DNA from: Cherax quadricarinatus | Lineage: Eukaryota > Arthropoda > Malacostraca > Decapoda > Parastacidae | Length of the DNA: 64,000 nt | Direction of reading: 5' to 3' | Assembly: GCF_038502225.1 (NCBI RefSeq) | Contig: NC_091298.1 | Location: 41,588,862 to 41,652,861, forward strand | Shown: positions 25,961 through 37,265 of the stretch, in pieces | Numbering within the stretch: the stretch's first letter is position 1 | How the letters are laid out: each line of letters opens with the position of its first letter | Translations under genes and position numbers: made by a program | The notes under the pieces: generated by a model | Databases searched by the model: none | What the model saw: only the letters and a program-made list of their open reading frames with translations | What the model was told of the DNA's origin: nothing

Positions 25961-28773
25961 AGTTATGAGGGACTCATGAGTAACCATACATGGAAGTTAT
26001 GAGGGACTCATGAGTAACCACACAAGGAAGATATGAGGGACTCATGAGAAACCACACATGGAACTTATGAGTGACCCATGAGTAACCACACAAGGAAGTT
26101 ATGAGGGACCCATGTGTAACCACACAAGGAAGTTATGAGGGACTAATGAGAAACCACACAAAGAAGTTATGAGGGACCCATGAGTAACCACACACGGAAG
26201 TTATGAGGGACTCATGAGTAACCACACATGGAAGTTATGAGGGACGCATGAGTAACCACACATGAAAATTATGAGGGACTCATGAGTAACCACACATGGA
26301 AGTTATGAGGGACTCATGAGTAACCACACGCGGATGTTATGAGGGACTCATGAGAAACCACACATGGAAGTTATGAGGGACTCATGAGTAACCACACATA
26401 GAAGTTATGAGGGACTCATGAGTAACCACACACAGAAGTTATGAGGGACTCATGAGTAACCATACATGGAAGTTATGAGGGACTCATGACTAACCACACA
26501 AGGAAGATATGAGGGACTCATGAGAAACCACACATGGAAGTTATGAGGGACCCATGAGTAACCACACAAGGAAGTTATGAGGGACCCATGAGTAACCACA
26601 CACGGAAGTTATGAGGGACTCATGAGAAACCACACAAAGAAGTTATGAGGGACCCATGAGTAACCACACACGGAAGTTATGAGGGACTCATGAGAAACCA
26701 CACACGAAAGTTGAGGGACAAATGAGTAACCACACACGGAAGTTATGAGGGACCCATGAAACACCACACACGGAAGTTGTGAGGGACCCATGAGTAACCA
26801 CACACGGATGTTATGAGGGACCCATGAGTATCCACACAAGGAAGTTATGAAGGACCCCTGAGTAACGACACACGGAAGTTATGAGGGACTCATGAGTAAC
26901 CACACACGGAAGTTATGAGGGACCAATGAGTAACCACACAAGGATGTTATGAGGGACCCATGAGTAACCACTCACGGAAGTTATGAGGGACTCATGAGAA
27001 ACCACACACGGAAGTTATGAAGGAACCATGAGTAACCACACAAGGAAGTTATGAAGGACCCATGAGCAATCACACACGGAAGTTATGAGGGACCAATGAG
27101 TAACCACACACGGAAGTTATGAGGGACCCATGAGTAACCACACACGGAAGTTATGAGGGACTCACGAGAAACCTCACAAGGAAGTTTTGAGGGACTCATG
27201 AGTAACCACACGGCAGTTATGAGGGACTCATGAGTAACCACACATGGAAGTTATGAGGAACTTATGAATAACCACACACGAAGTTATGAGAAACTCATTA
27301 GAAACCACACAAGGAAGTTATTAAGGACCCATGAGAAACCACACAAGGAAGTTATGAGGGACTCATGAGTAACCACACAAGAAAGTTATGAGGGACTCAT
27401 GGGAAACAACACATGGAAGTTATGAGGGACTCATGAGTAACCACACATGGAAGTTATGAGGGACTCATGGGTAACCACATTCGGAAGTTGTGAGGGATTC
27501 ATGAGTAACCACACAAGGAAGTCATGAAGGACTCATGGGAAACAACACATTGAAGTTACGAGGGACTCATGAGTAACCACACATGGAAGTTATGAGGGAC
27601 TCATGAGTAACCACACATGGAAGTTATGAGGGACTCATGAGTAACCACACATGGAAGTTATGAGGGACTAATGAGTAACCACACATGGAAGTTATGAGGG
27701 ACTCATGAGTAACCACACATGGAAGTTATGAGGGACTCATGAGTAACCACATACGGATGTTATGAGGGACTCATGAGAAACCACACATGGAAGTTATGAG
27801 GGACTCACGAGTAACCACACACGAAAGTTATGAGGTACTCATGAGAAACCACACATGGAAGTTATGAAGGACGAATGAATAACCACACATGGAAGTTATG
27901 AGGGATTCATTAGTAACCACACACGGAAGTTGTGAGGGACTCATGAGTAACCACACAAGGAAGTTATGAGGGACTCATGAGTAATTACACATAGAAGTTA
28001 TGAGGGACTCATGAGTAACCACACACGGAAGTTATGAGGGACTCATGCGTAACCACACATGGAAGTTATGAGGCACTCATGAGAAACCACTCATGGAAGT
28101 TATGAGGGATCCATGAGTAACCACACAAGCAAGTTATTAGGGACCCATGAGTAACCACACACGGAAGTTATGAGGGACTCATGAGAAACCACACAAGGAA
28201 GTTATGAGGGACCCATGAGTAACCACACGCGGATGTTATGAGGGACTCATGAGAAACCACGCACGAAAGTTTTGAGGGAGCAATGAGTAACCACACACGG
28301 AAGTTATGAGGGACCCATGAGTAACCACACAAGGAAGTTATGAAGGACCCATGAGTAACCACACACGGAAGTTATGAGGGACTCATGAGTAACCACACAC
28401 GGAAGTTATGAGGGACCAATGAGTAACCACACAAGGAAGTTATGAGGGACCCGTGAGTAACCAAACACTGAAGTTGTGAGGGACTCATGAGAAACCACAC
28501 ACGGAAGTTATGAGGGACCCATGAGTAACCACACATAGAAGTTATGAGGGACTTATGAATAACCACACACGGAAGTTATGAGAAACTCATGAGAAACCAC
28601 ACACGGAAGTTATGAGGGACTCATGAGTAACTACACACGGAAGTTATGAGGGAATCATGAGTAACCACACAAGAAAGTTATGAGGGGCTCATGAGAAACC
28701 ACACATGGACGTTATGAGGGACTCATGAGTAACCACACATGGAAGTTATAAGGGACTCATGAGTAACCACACA

Positions 28774-29380
28774 GGAGAATTGATAGGGAACAGTGTAGTA
28801 AAGAAAGCGAATGCCAGACTGAAGTTCCTGTATAGACAAGCACAGTGTCTACCTACTGAGGCTCGCAGGACCCTATGTCTAGCCCTTATACAATGCCATA
28901 TGGATTACGCTTGCTCTTGGTACTCTGCCTTGACAAAAAAAAATGAAAGATAGACTGCAAATCACCCAGAACAAAATCGTAAGATTCATCCTGGGGCTGG
29001 GACCAAGAGATCATGTAGGCCAGGATGAATTACAGCAGTTGGATATGCTGAATGTTGAAGACAGAGTAAAACAACTGAAGCTAAATCATGTTTATAAAAT
29101 TGTTCACGAACAGTGTCCAGAATATCTTGCTGTCAATTTTGTCAAGGTTGGGAACCAAAGCAATCATAGTACTAGGGGGAGAGAGCACAACTTTGTAGTA
29201 CCCACAGTCATTGGCCAGGCTTCAAACACCTTTTATTGTACAGCAATAAAGGAATGGAACAGACTACCCGCACATGTCAAAGCCAGTCATAGCATGAACC
29301 AGTTCAAGAAGAGTGCCAAAAGGTGTCTGATGAATGTAGCTACAGAAAGGGAGGGGAATGATTTTCTATTTTTCATCTAA
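28774..29380 (+). pseudogene. C-terminal ORF2 of CR1/L2-type LINE, one frameshift
   Basis: The translation begins ELIGNSVVKKANARLKFLYRQ and carries the thumb-like region found after the RT in CR1/Jockey-type LINEs (ALIQCHMDYA, QITQNKIVRFILGL, a WNRLP near the end). The frame changes at an A9 run (28935-28943), so the second part reads from about 28943. No catalytic motif is in this part, so it cannot act alone. Confidence 0.75.
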
Positions 29381-29383
29381 CAT

Positions 29384-29673
29384 ACGTGTAAATTTTACCT
29401 TATTCCTAGTAATGACCCTCGTATTGTAGATAGTCTTAATGACCCTCGTGTAGTAGATAGTCTTTTTAGTATGATAATAAGATGTTATCTTCATTATAGA
29501 ATAATAAGAAAATATTATAACCTTTATATTATAATAATAAGGTAAAAGGACCCCAATGGAAATAAGTCACTCTGACTTTTTTGGGTTATCCTAGGTTCTC
29601 TACACATATGCTGCTATGTATGATAATTCTATGTAACTGTATTTGTGTATACCTGAATAAACTTACTTACACA
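29384..29673 (+). other. 3' UTR of the CR1/L2-type LINE fragment
   Basis: Noncoding. A short duplicated motif (AATGACCCTCGT at about 29410 and 29439) and AT-rich ATAATAAGA repeats precede the AATAAACTTACTTAC terminus. Confidence 0.6.
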
Positions 29674-30306
29674 CAAGTCGTATCCTCTTCCGAGCAACAA
29701 AGGCACCAAAATCCTAGCAATACCTCTGAACCTACTGTTTTAGATAATGTTACTCAGGACAGATGACTAGCGTCAGAAAGTGTATCTGACGAAAAGATTC
29801 GTTCAGCGATGAGTCCTTACTTTTCGAGAAGTAAAGTAGGATTTGATGAATCACATCTAACTGAGATAATTACATTCAGAGACACTGGCAGTTATCTCAC
29901 CTTATTAAGAAAAGATGTACTGCCCATAACTGACGATACCTATACCAAGATAGATGTATTGTTAGAAGCCTATGGTGGGGCTGTTATAAAAGTGCCTCTG
30001 CACAAAGTTTATATTGAAACAAGTTATTATACTGGTTATATTTCAGTGGGTATATCCACTGGTGTATTTCCCATCAGGTCAGTGGACTTGTTGATAGGGA
30101 ACGATATCCTTCATGCTGGTATATGTAAAGAACCACTTGTGATTGATAATAACACTGATGATAATTATGCCATTGAAGCTTGCAGAGAGAAGCCTATTTT
30201 ATTTCCTCTCAGCGCAATTACTAGAGCTATGTCAAAGATACAACAACCATCCTTGTCTCCTGTTGAGTTAGTTGATGACAATGATTTGGGCTTGAATGTT
30301 GTTTAG
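29674..30306 (+). pseudogene. Retropepsin-like protease region of pol
   Basis: The frame is shared before and after a TGA at 29764-29766. The retropepsin active site reads DTGS within ITFRDTGSYLTLL. The later strand DLLIGNDIL is the usual hydrophobic-G-N/R-D motif near the protease C-terminus. The protease would cleave Gag-Pol as a dimer. Its upstream Gag partner is not in the window, because the CR1-type insertion abuts at 29673. The frame ends at 30304-30306, and the next domain is read in another frame. Confidence 0.75.
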
Positions 30307-30790
30307 TGACGCTCTGCGCCCAGGGCCATTAACACTGACTCCCCCCGGTCATCAACCTAGTCAGGACACTACTGACGTTAAATTTCTAACTCATGATGAT
30401 TTAATCAAGGATCAGTTTGTTGATCAGTCACTGGAAAGACCGAGTGATATAGCAGTTACTGACAGTGAAGCAAAGGATCTCGATAATTGTTACTATTATA
30501 GTAACGGTGTACTGATGGAGAAAAATACATGTAAGTTGTCAGCTGATAGTGTTTCCACCACAGTCAAGCATCTCGTAGTGTTACCAGTTACATTTCGTGA
30601 ACAAGCCATCGATTTTGCTCACAATAGTCCCACAGGAGGACATTTGGGTGTCAAGAAGACACTCGGTAAAATGGCAAAACATTTTACTTGGCCAAAGATG
30701 AAGGAAACAGTAGCTGATCATGTGCGACGTTGCCACGTGTGTCAAGTGACAGGCAAGCCAGCAGCCTACACCTCTCACTATGAGCTATAG
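30296..30790 (+). pseudogene. Integrase N-terminal H2C2 zinc-binding domain
   Basis: About 160 codons ending with a clear integrase zinc-binding domain. A His in FAHNSPTGGHLG and a second His seven residues later are followed after 29 residues by CHVC, giving HX6HX29CX2C. Flanking residues KHFTWPKM are typical of Ty3/gypsy integrases. The DDE catalytic core that should follow is missing: the frame stops at 30788-30790. Protease just upstream and no RT between them is the key to the Gmr1-like assignment. Confidence 0.8.
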
Positions 30791-30791
30791 T

Positions 30792-31110
30792 AGCAAAGTT
30801 CAGTTCATCTGGACTAGTGATTATTCAGATTTGTTGAAAAGGTTGAAGCATCTGCTTTCCTCTGCTCCAGTGTTGAGTCCTAATTTCAATCTTCCCTTCT
30901 TTTTACATATAGATGCGAGTGGCTATGCAGTGGGTGTTGTGCTGCTCCAATAGTCAACATCCACTGATATCCTATATGTTACTCTGAATCTAAGCTTAAA
31001 CGACACCAGAAAAATTATGCCACTATTGAGAAAGAAGCTCTAGCTCTTGTGGTGTCCTTGGAACATTTTGACGTGTATTTGGGCACTTCCCTATTTAAAA
31101 TTTACGTAAT
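30792..31110 (+). pseudogene. RNase H fragment of gypsy-type pol
   Basis: From 30792 the frame reads SKVQFIWTSDYSDLLKRLKH, then LHIDASGYAVGVVLLQ, the first RNase H strand with its catalytic Asp, and a stop at 30951-30953. After a frame change, SKLKRHQKNYATIEKEALAL continues the domain, with its typical YATIEKEALA and a catalytic Glu. It then fades near 31110. It lacks the preceding RT. What follows is not integrase but about 600 bp of noncoding DNA and the LTR. Confidence 0.8.
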
Positions 31111-31703
31111 TTTATGCCCAAATATCTTTTGTTACTTGCTATGTCAAATTCAGTAAAGTAACTTAATCCCTCCAGCCCATATTAACTATATATACTCATG
31201 TCTAATTATTATATTTATATATTCACAGTATTGATATGTATGTGGGAGGATACATAAGCTGAGTGATGAGTGGGTAGTGTCGTGTGGGCGATGTACTGCG
31301 TATGGCGCAACACTGTCCTGCCGCAGACCCCCCCCCCCCTCACTACACACCTTAAGCTGTTTCATACTCAGATGTCCATACTGCATAGCATTCCACAACC
31401 ACTACTAAAGAGTGGAATGCAGTCTCCTCTACTATGATCGAGCCTCAAAGTGCCCTGCTTGTCTGCGTTATCCTGTCTCTACACTGATGTACATAACCAC
31501 GAATATGCTGAGATACGATACTGTGTACTGCCCTAGTACTAGGGGCATATCCTAGTGACAGACGCTGTGAAATTTTAGAGGTGCTTGGCACAAGAGAGAC
31601 TCTGATTAATATTTATATTAAATTGTATTGATATGAGTAATCAGTAATAATGTGAAAAACATTAATGCAACTCCTAGTGCGACCGTCTGTCGTGTTGGGG
31701 GGG
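31111..31703 (+). other. Noncoding internal region before the 3' LTR
   Basis: No domain recognised in any frame. It includes a C10 run near 31330. A G7 run at 31697-31703 immediately precedes the LTR and is a plausible polypurine-tract remnant. Confidence 0.5.
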
Positions 31704-32907
31704 TGTTGCAACCCCTGAATGGCTTGCAATGATTATTATGTATATATATAATTATTATCTTTTCATATAATTTTATATTGCTTATATTTGCGATAATAGC
31801 TAAATCGTAAATGTATTGCTTTATATTGTTATTTGATTTGTTAGGTAGGATGTATCATATTATGTGCTCAGTTCAAGTCTTGATTGTCTAACTACTGTAA
31901 TTATCGCTCTTTGCTCGTTATTCTGCCGGCTTCTGTTTTTCGCTGGGCAGCGACCCACGGAGCTATCACGTGATCGAGGGGGGGTGTCCTCACCTCGCCT
32001 GAAGTATTCAGTCTGGTATAGACTCTCTTGGTGGTTGGACAGATTGTCTGTCTCATTATTCTTGTTAGTTCTGTAGAACTCTGTTCACAGAACATTGTAT
32101 AGACTTAGTGATTTTCGACGTTGTACTGAGGTTGTGTGTCTCATAGACACTCTGAGTAACTCAGGTCCTGAGCTGTAGCTTTTCACCTAACTTGTACTGG
32201 TTTCTGTGTATTATCACAGTCGGGGATTTTCTTATGCTGAACTTAGATTCAGTAGTATGGGAGTTTTGTGACTTGTGGAGGATCTGCAGATGGTCCCTAC
32301 TTAGTGTCGTTATATTACCTCCTTGTTCCTGATTCTGTGTCGCAGTTGCTTGTTATATTGCTATTGGGTTTAGCATTCTTTTTGTTGTTCAATCAGACTG
32401 TTCTGATTGCCAGTTGGTCAAGAAGTTAGTTTATTTGAGGACTTTGTCAGTCACTTGTTTAAGTCTAGTCGAGTCTTGAGACACAGCGATCTACTTAGAG
32501 CACTTACACACTTACACACAAACTTACTTGTACATATTTGTAATATCTTATTAAATGTTAATGTACCAGACGGTACTTAAGAATTATAAATGTGATATGT
32601 GCTTTCAGCACAATAATATTGAACTCGAAAGAAGTGATATTATTTGGATTACTGTGATTAATTTAATTTACTTTGATAATATACCTCTAGACTTAATAAA
32701 TTTATTAAATTTTAATTTCTCTAGTTAGTAGCCTACCAGTTGTAATCCTGAAGCACTATTGAATCATACTGAATTCTAATGGATAATTGGAAAAGGATAC
32801 TGACTACTTGTTACGAAAACCCAGTAACAGGCTGGATGCTAGAAGGGTAGTCCTTTCTAGTATTCACTGCAGATCTCTAAGCTTTTAGAATCGCGTTTTT
32901 TGTAACA
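31704..32907 (+). repeat. 3' LTR of the Gmr1-like element
   Basis: About 1,204 bp starting TGTTGCA and ending TGTAACA. The ends are inverted repeats of each other with one mismatch (TGTTRCA) and obey the TG...CA rule. A G-run precedes it, and AATAAA occurs near 32695. The last ~630 bp recur at 40579-41202 ending at the same TGTAACA, which fixes the 3' boundary independently. The 5' LTR is not in the window. Confidence 0.8.
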
Positions 32908-33790
32908 TGCATCAACAGGATGTCTTACGGACTCTGTCCCATTGAGAACTCCACTTAGAAATTCACTTAGAACCGCACTGCAGTTCCCAGTACTTGCAGT
33001 TTTACCAAGAGTCCTTGGTTCCATATATCGGTCGACAGCACCAGCTATGTCCAGTGCTGCTACTCAGCTGACTTTGGAATCCTTCAATTGACTGGTGCCA
33101 TTAGTTTAAAGGTTTAAGAACAGATCAGCAGCAACTCTTTCATCTGCCGTGAAATTATTGTCTCAAGAATCTTAATAGTGATTGACAGGAATGACACTGG
33201 TCTGTAGTTGCTGACTTTTTTAACAAGAACTACATTTGCCTCTTCCCACAGAGAAGGTCATTTACACTGTGCTAGGCAGTGTTGATAGATGCGAGTTAGA
33301 GTTGCTGCTAGATGGCCTGCACATAAGTCTTTGAATCAGCTTATCTGGGCCCACAGCCTTTCAATGGTCCAGCAATTTAAGGAGAAGAGTCACTTCATCG
33401 TGCCTTATTGTCACCGCTGACAACTTTGACACAGCTCTTTCTGCAAGCCAAAGAGGGTCCTTTGCTGAATCATGAAGCTGCATCATGAAAGCAAAGTGTT
33501 CAGCAAAAAAAGGTTAGTTGTATCCTTACTACTACTGGTAAAGATGATACCATCCTGATGATTTAGAGGTGGAATAATTTCATCAGGTGAATAACCTTGT
33601 TGGTCCTTGACCAAGGACCACCATGTTTTAGAGCCCACTTCCTGATGCCACTTTTCTCTCTCTCTCTTCCCTTTCCTGTTTCCTGCCTCCTGTGTGTATT
33701 TGCTCATTCCATTGCATTCCAATAGGCTCAGAAAGTTCTAAAGATTCTTGACTTTCATCTGCATCTTTGTCACAAAGCTGCGTCCTCGTG
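32908..33790 (-). pseudogene. Degraded LINE reverse transcriptase fragment
   Basis: Minus-strand translation in several frames gives SKTWWSLVKDQQGYSPDEII (33590-33650), then VVLVKKVSNYRPVSFLS (33160-33240), then ALDIAGAVDR (around 33040), i.e. the pre-RT linker, RT fingers and motif A in correct order. Frames are broken many times. The domain order and NYRPVS identify a LINE RT; the clade is not certain (Jockey/RTE/CR1-like). The LTR ends exactly where it begins, so the LTR element may have inserted into it. Confidence 0.7.
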
Positions 33791-33825
33791 TTCCTGAGTC
33801 TCGCCTGACGATAAGTTGGTCTCTC

Positions 33826-34472
33826 CCCGCGAGAGAATCTCATGAATATCTCCCCTATGAGAGTATCTCATGAATATCTCCCAGTGAGAGAATCTCATGA
33901 ATATCTCCCCATGAGAGTATCTCATGAATATCTCCCAGTGAGAGTATCTCATGAATATCTCCCAGTGAGAGTATCTCATGAATATCTCCCAGTGAGAGTA
34001 TCTCATGAATATCTCCCAGTGAGAGTATCTCATGAATATCTCTCCGTGAGAGTATCTCACGAACATTACCCTGCGAGACTTTCTTATAAATATCTCCCTA
34101 TCTCCCTGTGAGAGTATCTTATGAATATCTCCCCGCGAGAGAATCTCATGAATATCTCCCCTATGAGAGTATCTCATGAATATCTCCCAGTGAGAGAATC
34201 TCATGAATATCTCCCCATGAGAGTATCTCATGAATATCTCCCAGTGAGAGTATCTCATGAATATCTCCCAGTGAGAGTATCTCATGAATATCTCCCAGTG
34301 AGAGTATCTCATGAATATCTCTCAGTGAGAGTATCTCATGAATATCTCCCAGTGAGAGTATCTCATGAATATCTCTCCGTGAGAGTATCTCACGAACATT
34401 ACCCTGCGAGACTTTCTTATAAATATCTCCCTATCTCCCTGTGAGAGTATCTTATGAATATCTCCCAGTGTT
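33826..34472. repeat. 27-bp minisatellite with about 306-bp duplication
   Basis: The unit reads ATGAATATCTCC, CAGTGAGAG, TATCTC. Units in 33826-34130 recur in the same order at 34131-34472, including the divergent CACGAACATTACCCTGCGAG unit, so the array is two copies of a ~306-bp block. 27 is a multiple of 3, which creates open frames on both strands; these have no other coding signal. Confidence 0.9.
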
Positions 34473-34983
34473 GTGAGTCACCTCTCTTAACTATGGGAAG
34501 AATATTGATGTTAAGCTTTTGATTTTCTCTGATTATGTATTCCCTAAGGGGGACCTTTAAGTGGTATCCCTGAAAGGAGACCTTTCAGTAATATCCTTGA
34601 AGGGGGGCCTTTAAGTGGTATACCTTAAGGGAGACCTCTAAGTGGTATCCCTGAATTTCTTCTAATCCTACTTTTCGATTTCATTCCGCTGATAACTTGA
34701 ACACACTCATTTCATAACATTAAAACTTTGTTACGGTAACCAGGACCAGATTCTTGGCACGGCTGGCGTGTGTAGCTACCTCAGTGGTGGAGCTTCGTCA
34801 GTCATTCGCTAAAAGTTGTCTCAGAACTCGACGATGACGGAAAGAGAAACTAAGGCAGACAGAAGTAGATTTGAACATTTTATGGTTAAAATTGTGCAAA
34901 AATTTTGAATACCATTTGTTAATCTCGATCAAATTGCATCTATCTCTTTTGAACTATTTAATGTTTGATGCATCTTACAGCTG
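34473..34983. other. Spacer with four imperfect ~31-bp tandem repeats
   Basis: At 34548-34660 a GACCTTTAAGTGGTATCC-type unit recurs four times with variation. The rest is unremarkable; no gene seen. Confidence 0.6.
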
Positions 34984-35215
34984 GGACAGTATTCAGCTAG
35001 GATAGTATCCGAATAGGATAGTATCCAGCTAGGATAGTGTACAACTAGACTAGTATCCAGCTAGGATAGTATCCAGCTAGGATAGTATCTATCTAGGATA
35101 GCATCCAACTAGAATAGTATCCAGCTAGGATAGCATCCAGTTAGGATAGTATCCAGCTATGATAGTGTTCAGCTAGGATAGTATCCAGCTAGTACAGTAT
35201 CCATCTAGGATAATG
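34984..35215. repeat. 16-bp minisatellite
   Basis: About 14 copies of GATAGTATCCAGCTAG with substitutions. Each good copy contains GGATAGTATCC, a perfect inverted repeat around a central G. Confidence 0.9.
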
Positions 35216-35740
35216 TTCATTCAGTTTGTGTTAGCGGCAAATTTGTCAATACAACAATGTTTGTCAAAACCTGGAAAAGATTTTTTTTTCAAACTTGATA
35301 ACCAAAAAAAAAAAAATAAGTTTTTTCTGTTGGGGATCTGGAGAGAATTTTAAGCCTAATAATAGTTCAAGAAGAATCTTGGGGTAAATAGAAAACTCTC
35401 GTTTTCATAGTGTTTTTAAACATTTTGGAGTTAGTGAGCTGTTAAGTACTGCACGGCATTATGCCACAGCCGTCCCATAACCAGCTATATGTTCGTCATG
35501 ACATCTAATGTTTACGCTTATGACCTCAGAATGTCTTATCTAATCTCTTCAAATTTTAAACCTTGGTCAGGTATTACTATATGAAAGGTTGGTAGAGCAA
35601 CTGACCTGTGCAGGTACGCTCTACTTTATTTTATGTAGATAAGTCTTGAAATTTATTTCCACGAGATTGCTTTAAAGATCAGCTTTTGATCGGCTTGACA
35701 ATGTCAGGTATCACTGAGTTATTGATTTCTGATGGTGGTG
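35216..35740. other. Unassigned spacer
   Basis: AT-rich, with T- and A-runs at 35281-35320. I see no coding or structural feature. Confidence 0.6.
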
Positions 35741-35850
35741 GTGTAGTCGATAATGTTGTTGTTGTGGTTGTTGTTGTTGTGATGGTGGTGGTGGTGGTGG
35801 TGGTGGTGGTGTTGGTGGTGGTGGTGTTGGTGGTGTCGGTGTGTGTGTGT
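35741..35850. repeat. (GTT)n/(GGT)n microsatellite
   Basis: GTT- then GGT-rich repeat of about 100 bp, with a short GT tail. The GGT part is potentially quadruplex-forming on the plus strand. Just after it (35880-35930) ACATCAGCTGCACA is repeated about three times. Confidence 0.9.
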
Positions 35851-36076
35851 TTGTAGTGTTATTCATGAGAATATAAAGTACATCAGCTGCACACAGTACA
35901 TCAGCTGCACATCAGCTGCACACAGTTATACCAGCAGTATACTTACATGTTGCTGAGTTGGTGGGAGGTATTCTTCTTACAATTGCTATTTTCTTCGCGC
36001 AAGAGGTTGGTTGTAGGGCGCTTGCTGAAGGTGGTGGTTGCAGGGCACTTGATGTAGTTTGATGTAGTTTGTATAT

Positions 36077-36442
36077 GTCGTGCCAAATAGGTAAAACTGG
36101 TCGGTTAGCAATAATTCATATAAAATTAAGACTTTTCTAAAATATTCTCTTAGACGTTTAAAGATATATTTTTTTTAATTTATGCTGCTGTAAAAATTAA
36201 TAATTTTATACCAAAAGAACCTTTGAAAACTTACCTAACCTTATTATAACAAGTGCAATTTAATTTAGTCTAATCCAAGTTAATATATTTTAAATAAGTT
36301 TACAATAATTTAATAATAGACAAACACAATGACATATATTTTCTTCGTTAGGTTTAGAATGATTTTTGCAAAATTATTGAATACGCAAATTCTAGCTTGC
36401 CTTATTCGGCAAGCCAAAATTTGTTTTTACCTATTCGTGCGT
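36077..36442. mobile_element. MITE-like non-autonomous element with terminal inverted repeats
   Basis: It begins GTCGTGCCAAATAGGTAAAA and ends near TTTTTACCTATTCGTGC, the approximate inverse of the start. The interior (~330 bp) is AT-rich and noncoding, with ACTTACCTAACCTTATTATA. I recognise the style as an abundant decapod short element with GTCGTGCC-type ends, from memory and unverified. The right end is eroded where a (GT)n tract begins. Confidence 0.55.
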
Positions 36443-36452
36443 GTACGTGTGC

Positions 36453-36518
<66 letters not shown>

Positions 36519-36519
36519 A
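36437..36519. repeat. (GT)n microsatellite
   Basis: About 80 bp of GT with GC and TT interruptions, directly at the right end of the MITE-like element. Confidence 0.95.
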
Positions 36520-37009
36520 TGCAAAATAATATTAAGTATTCAACTACACATGCATAAATGGAAACAGCTTACAAAAGCAAATATGCTAATACACATATGC
36601 ATACATATGCATACAAATTCAGACACACGCGAATTCATGTGAAAGTGTTTGTGTGCAGAAATTCATAAACACAAACATACACGAACGTATACACATTTAT
36701 ATATTATGCCACGTTGAAATTTTATCGTATCCGTCCACGTGTGTACGTTGATGAAGAGCAGGTTGATGTATTTCGTTCACGCAGCCACTGAAAGACATCT
36801 AGCTTCCTTAATAAATAAGAATCCACAATATCGTGGCTGGAACACTACATAAATAACCAGATTTTAAAGAAGAGAGAACATAATGAACATGTTTCGGTCC
36901 CACTTGGTCTACTGACAGGTAACGCTGAAGCCAGAATGGAAGAAGGTATATATACGAGATGGAGACAGGGAACGAAGGCTAGGCAATGGTAATGGAAGCT
37001 GATGGGGGC
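36520..37009. other. Unassigned spacer
   Basis: Contains ATGCATACATATGCATAC tandem motifs near 36597 and a stretch with GTTTCGGTCCCACTTGG at 36891 that resembles a dispersed arthropod repeat. No coding evidence. Confidence 0.5.
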
Positions 37010-37234
37010 GGTAGTAGTAGCAGTAGTGTTGGTGAAGGGCGTGGAATAACAGCAGGAGTAGTAATAGTAAAGGTAACAGCGTGCTGGTGGTAGTAGTAGT
37101 AGTAGTAGTGCTAGTAGAAGTAATGGTGACATAGTTAGTAACGAGAAACAAGACAGAGAAAGACAGAAGACTGTTCGGAAAGATGGAGTAATAGTAGCAG
37201 TAGTATTGAAAGTGGAAGTAGCAGTGATGAAAGA

Positions 37235-37265
<31 letters not shown>

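Larger units (their letters stand above)
12192..28773. repeat. 16.6-kb minisatellite, 34-bp unit
   Basis: About 488 tandem copies of a 34-bp unit. Read on the plus strand the unit is AACCACACACGG, AAGTTATGAGGG, ACTCATGAGT. The last 10 bases are a perfect palindrome. Common variants change ACACGG to ACATGG or ACAAGG, and GACTC to GACCC or GACCA, and many palindromes are broken (e.g. GAGAAA). Since 34 is not a multiple of 3, translated frames cycle every three units. The recurrent 64-residue minus-strand frames are therefore by-products, not genes. No other gene-like sequence interrupts the array. It ends sharply at a LINE fragment at 28774. Confidence 0.97.
28774..29673 (+). mobile_element. 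5'-truncated CR1/L2-type LINE, 3' end
   Basis: The fragment contains the post-RT C-terminal region of a LINE ORF2 (28774-29380), a 3' UTR and a terminal AATAAACTTACTTAC (about 29656-29670). It is truncated at the 34-bp minisatellite on its left. On its right it sits in an LTR-retrotransposon pol gene, which continues in frame after it. I recognise the 3' UTR style as that of abundant arthropod CR1/L2-like elements, from general knowledge. Confidence 0.7.
29674..32907 (+). mobile_element. Internally deleted Ty3/gypsy LTR retrotransposon with Gmr1-like domain order
   Basis: Surviving pieces in order: aspartic protease (29809-30306), integrase H2C2 zinc domain (about 30560-30775), RNase H (30792-31110), noncoding spacer, 3' LTR (31704-32907). 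In ordinary Ty3/gypsy elements RNase H precedes integrase. PR-IN-RT-RH is the Ty1/copia-like order known in Gmr1-like Ty3/gypsy elements. The integrase core and the RT are missing between 30780 and 30792, consistent with one internal deletion. Gag and the 5' LTR are absent. Stops and shifts show it is dead. Confidence 0.7.

Noticed and set aside
13081..28566. Recurring 64-residue minus-strand frames
   Set aside because: They are identical in pattern because the 34-bp unit returns to frame every 102 bp. No conserved start or context.
12192..28773. CRISPR-like array of short regular repeats
   Set aside because: There are no unique spacers: the whole 34-bp unit is repeated head to tail in a eukaryotic context.
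29581..29766. Separate small gene
   Set aside because: The frame runs from the LINE 3' UTR into LTR-element pol sequence. Only the part after 29674 is coding, and it belongs to the protease region.
33842..34444. HEYLPVRVS-type repeat protein
   Set aside because: The 27-bp minisatellite is open on both strands; no other support.
36885..36915. A second hammerhead-like site (minus strand GGACCGAAACATG)
   Set aside because: The GAAAC side and a GGACC/GGTCT-like helix are hinted, but no CUGANGA core is present.
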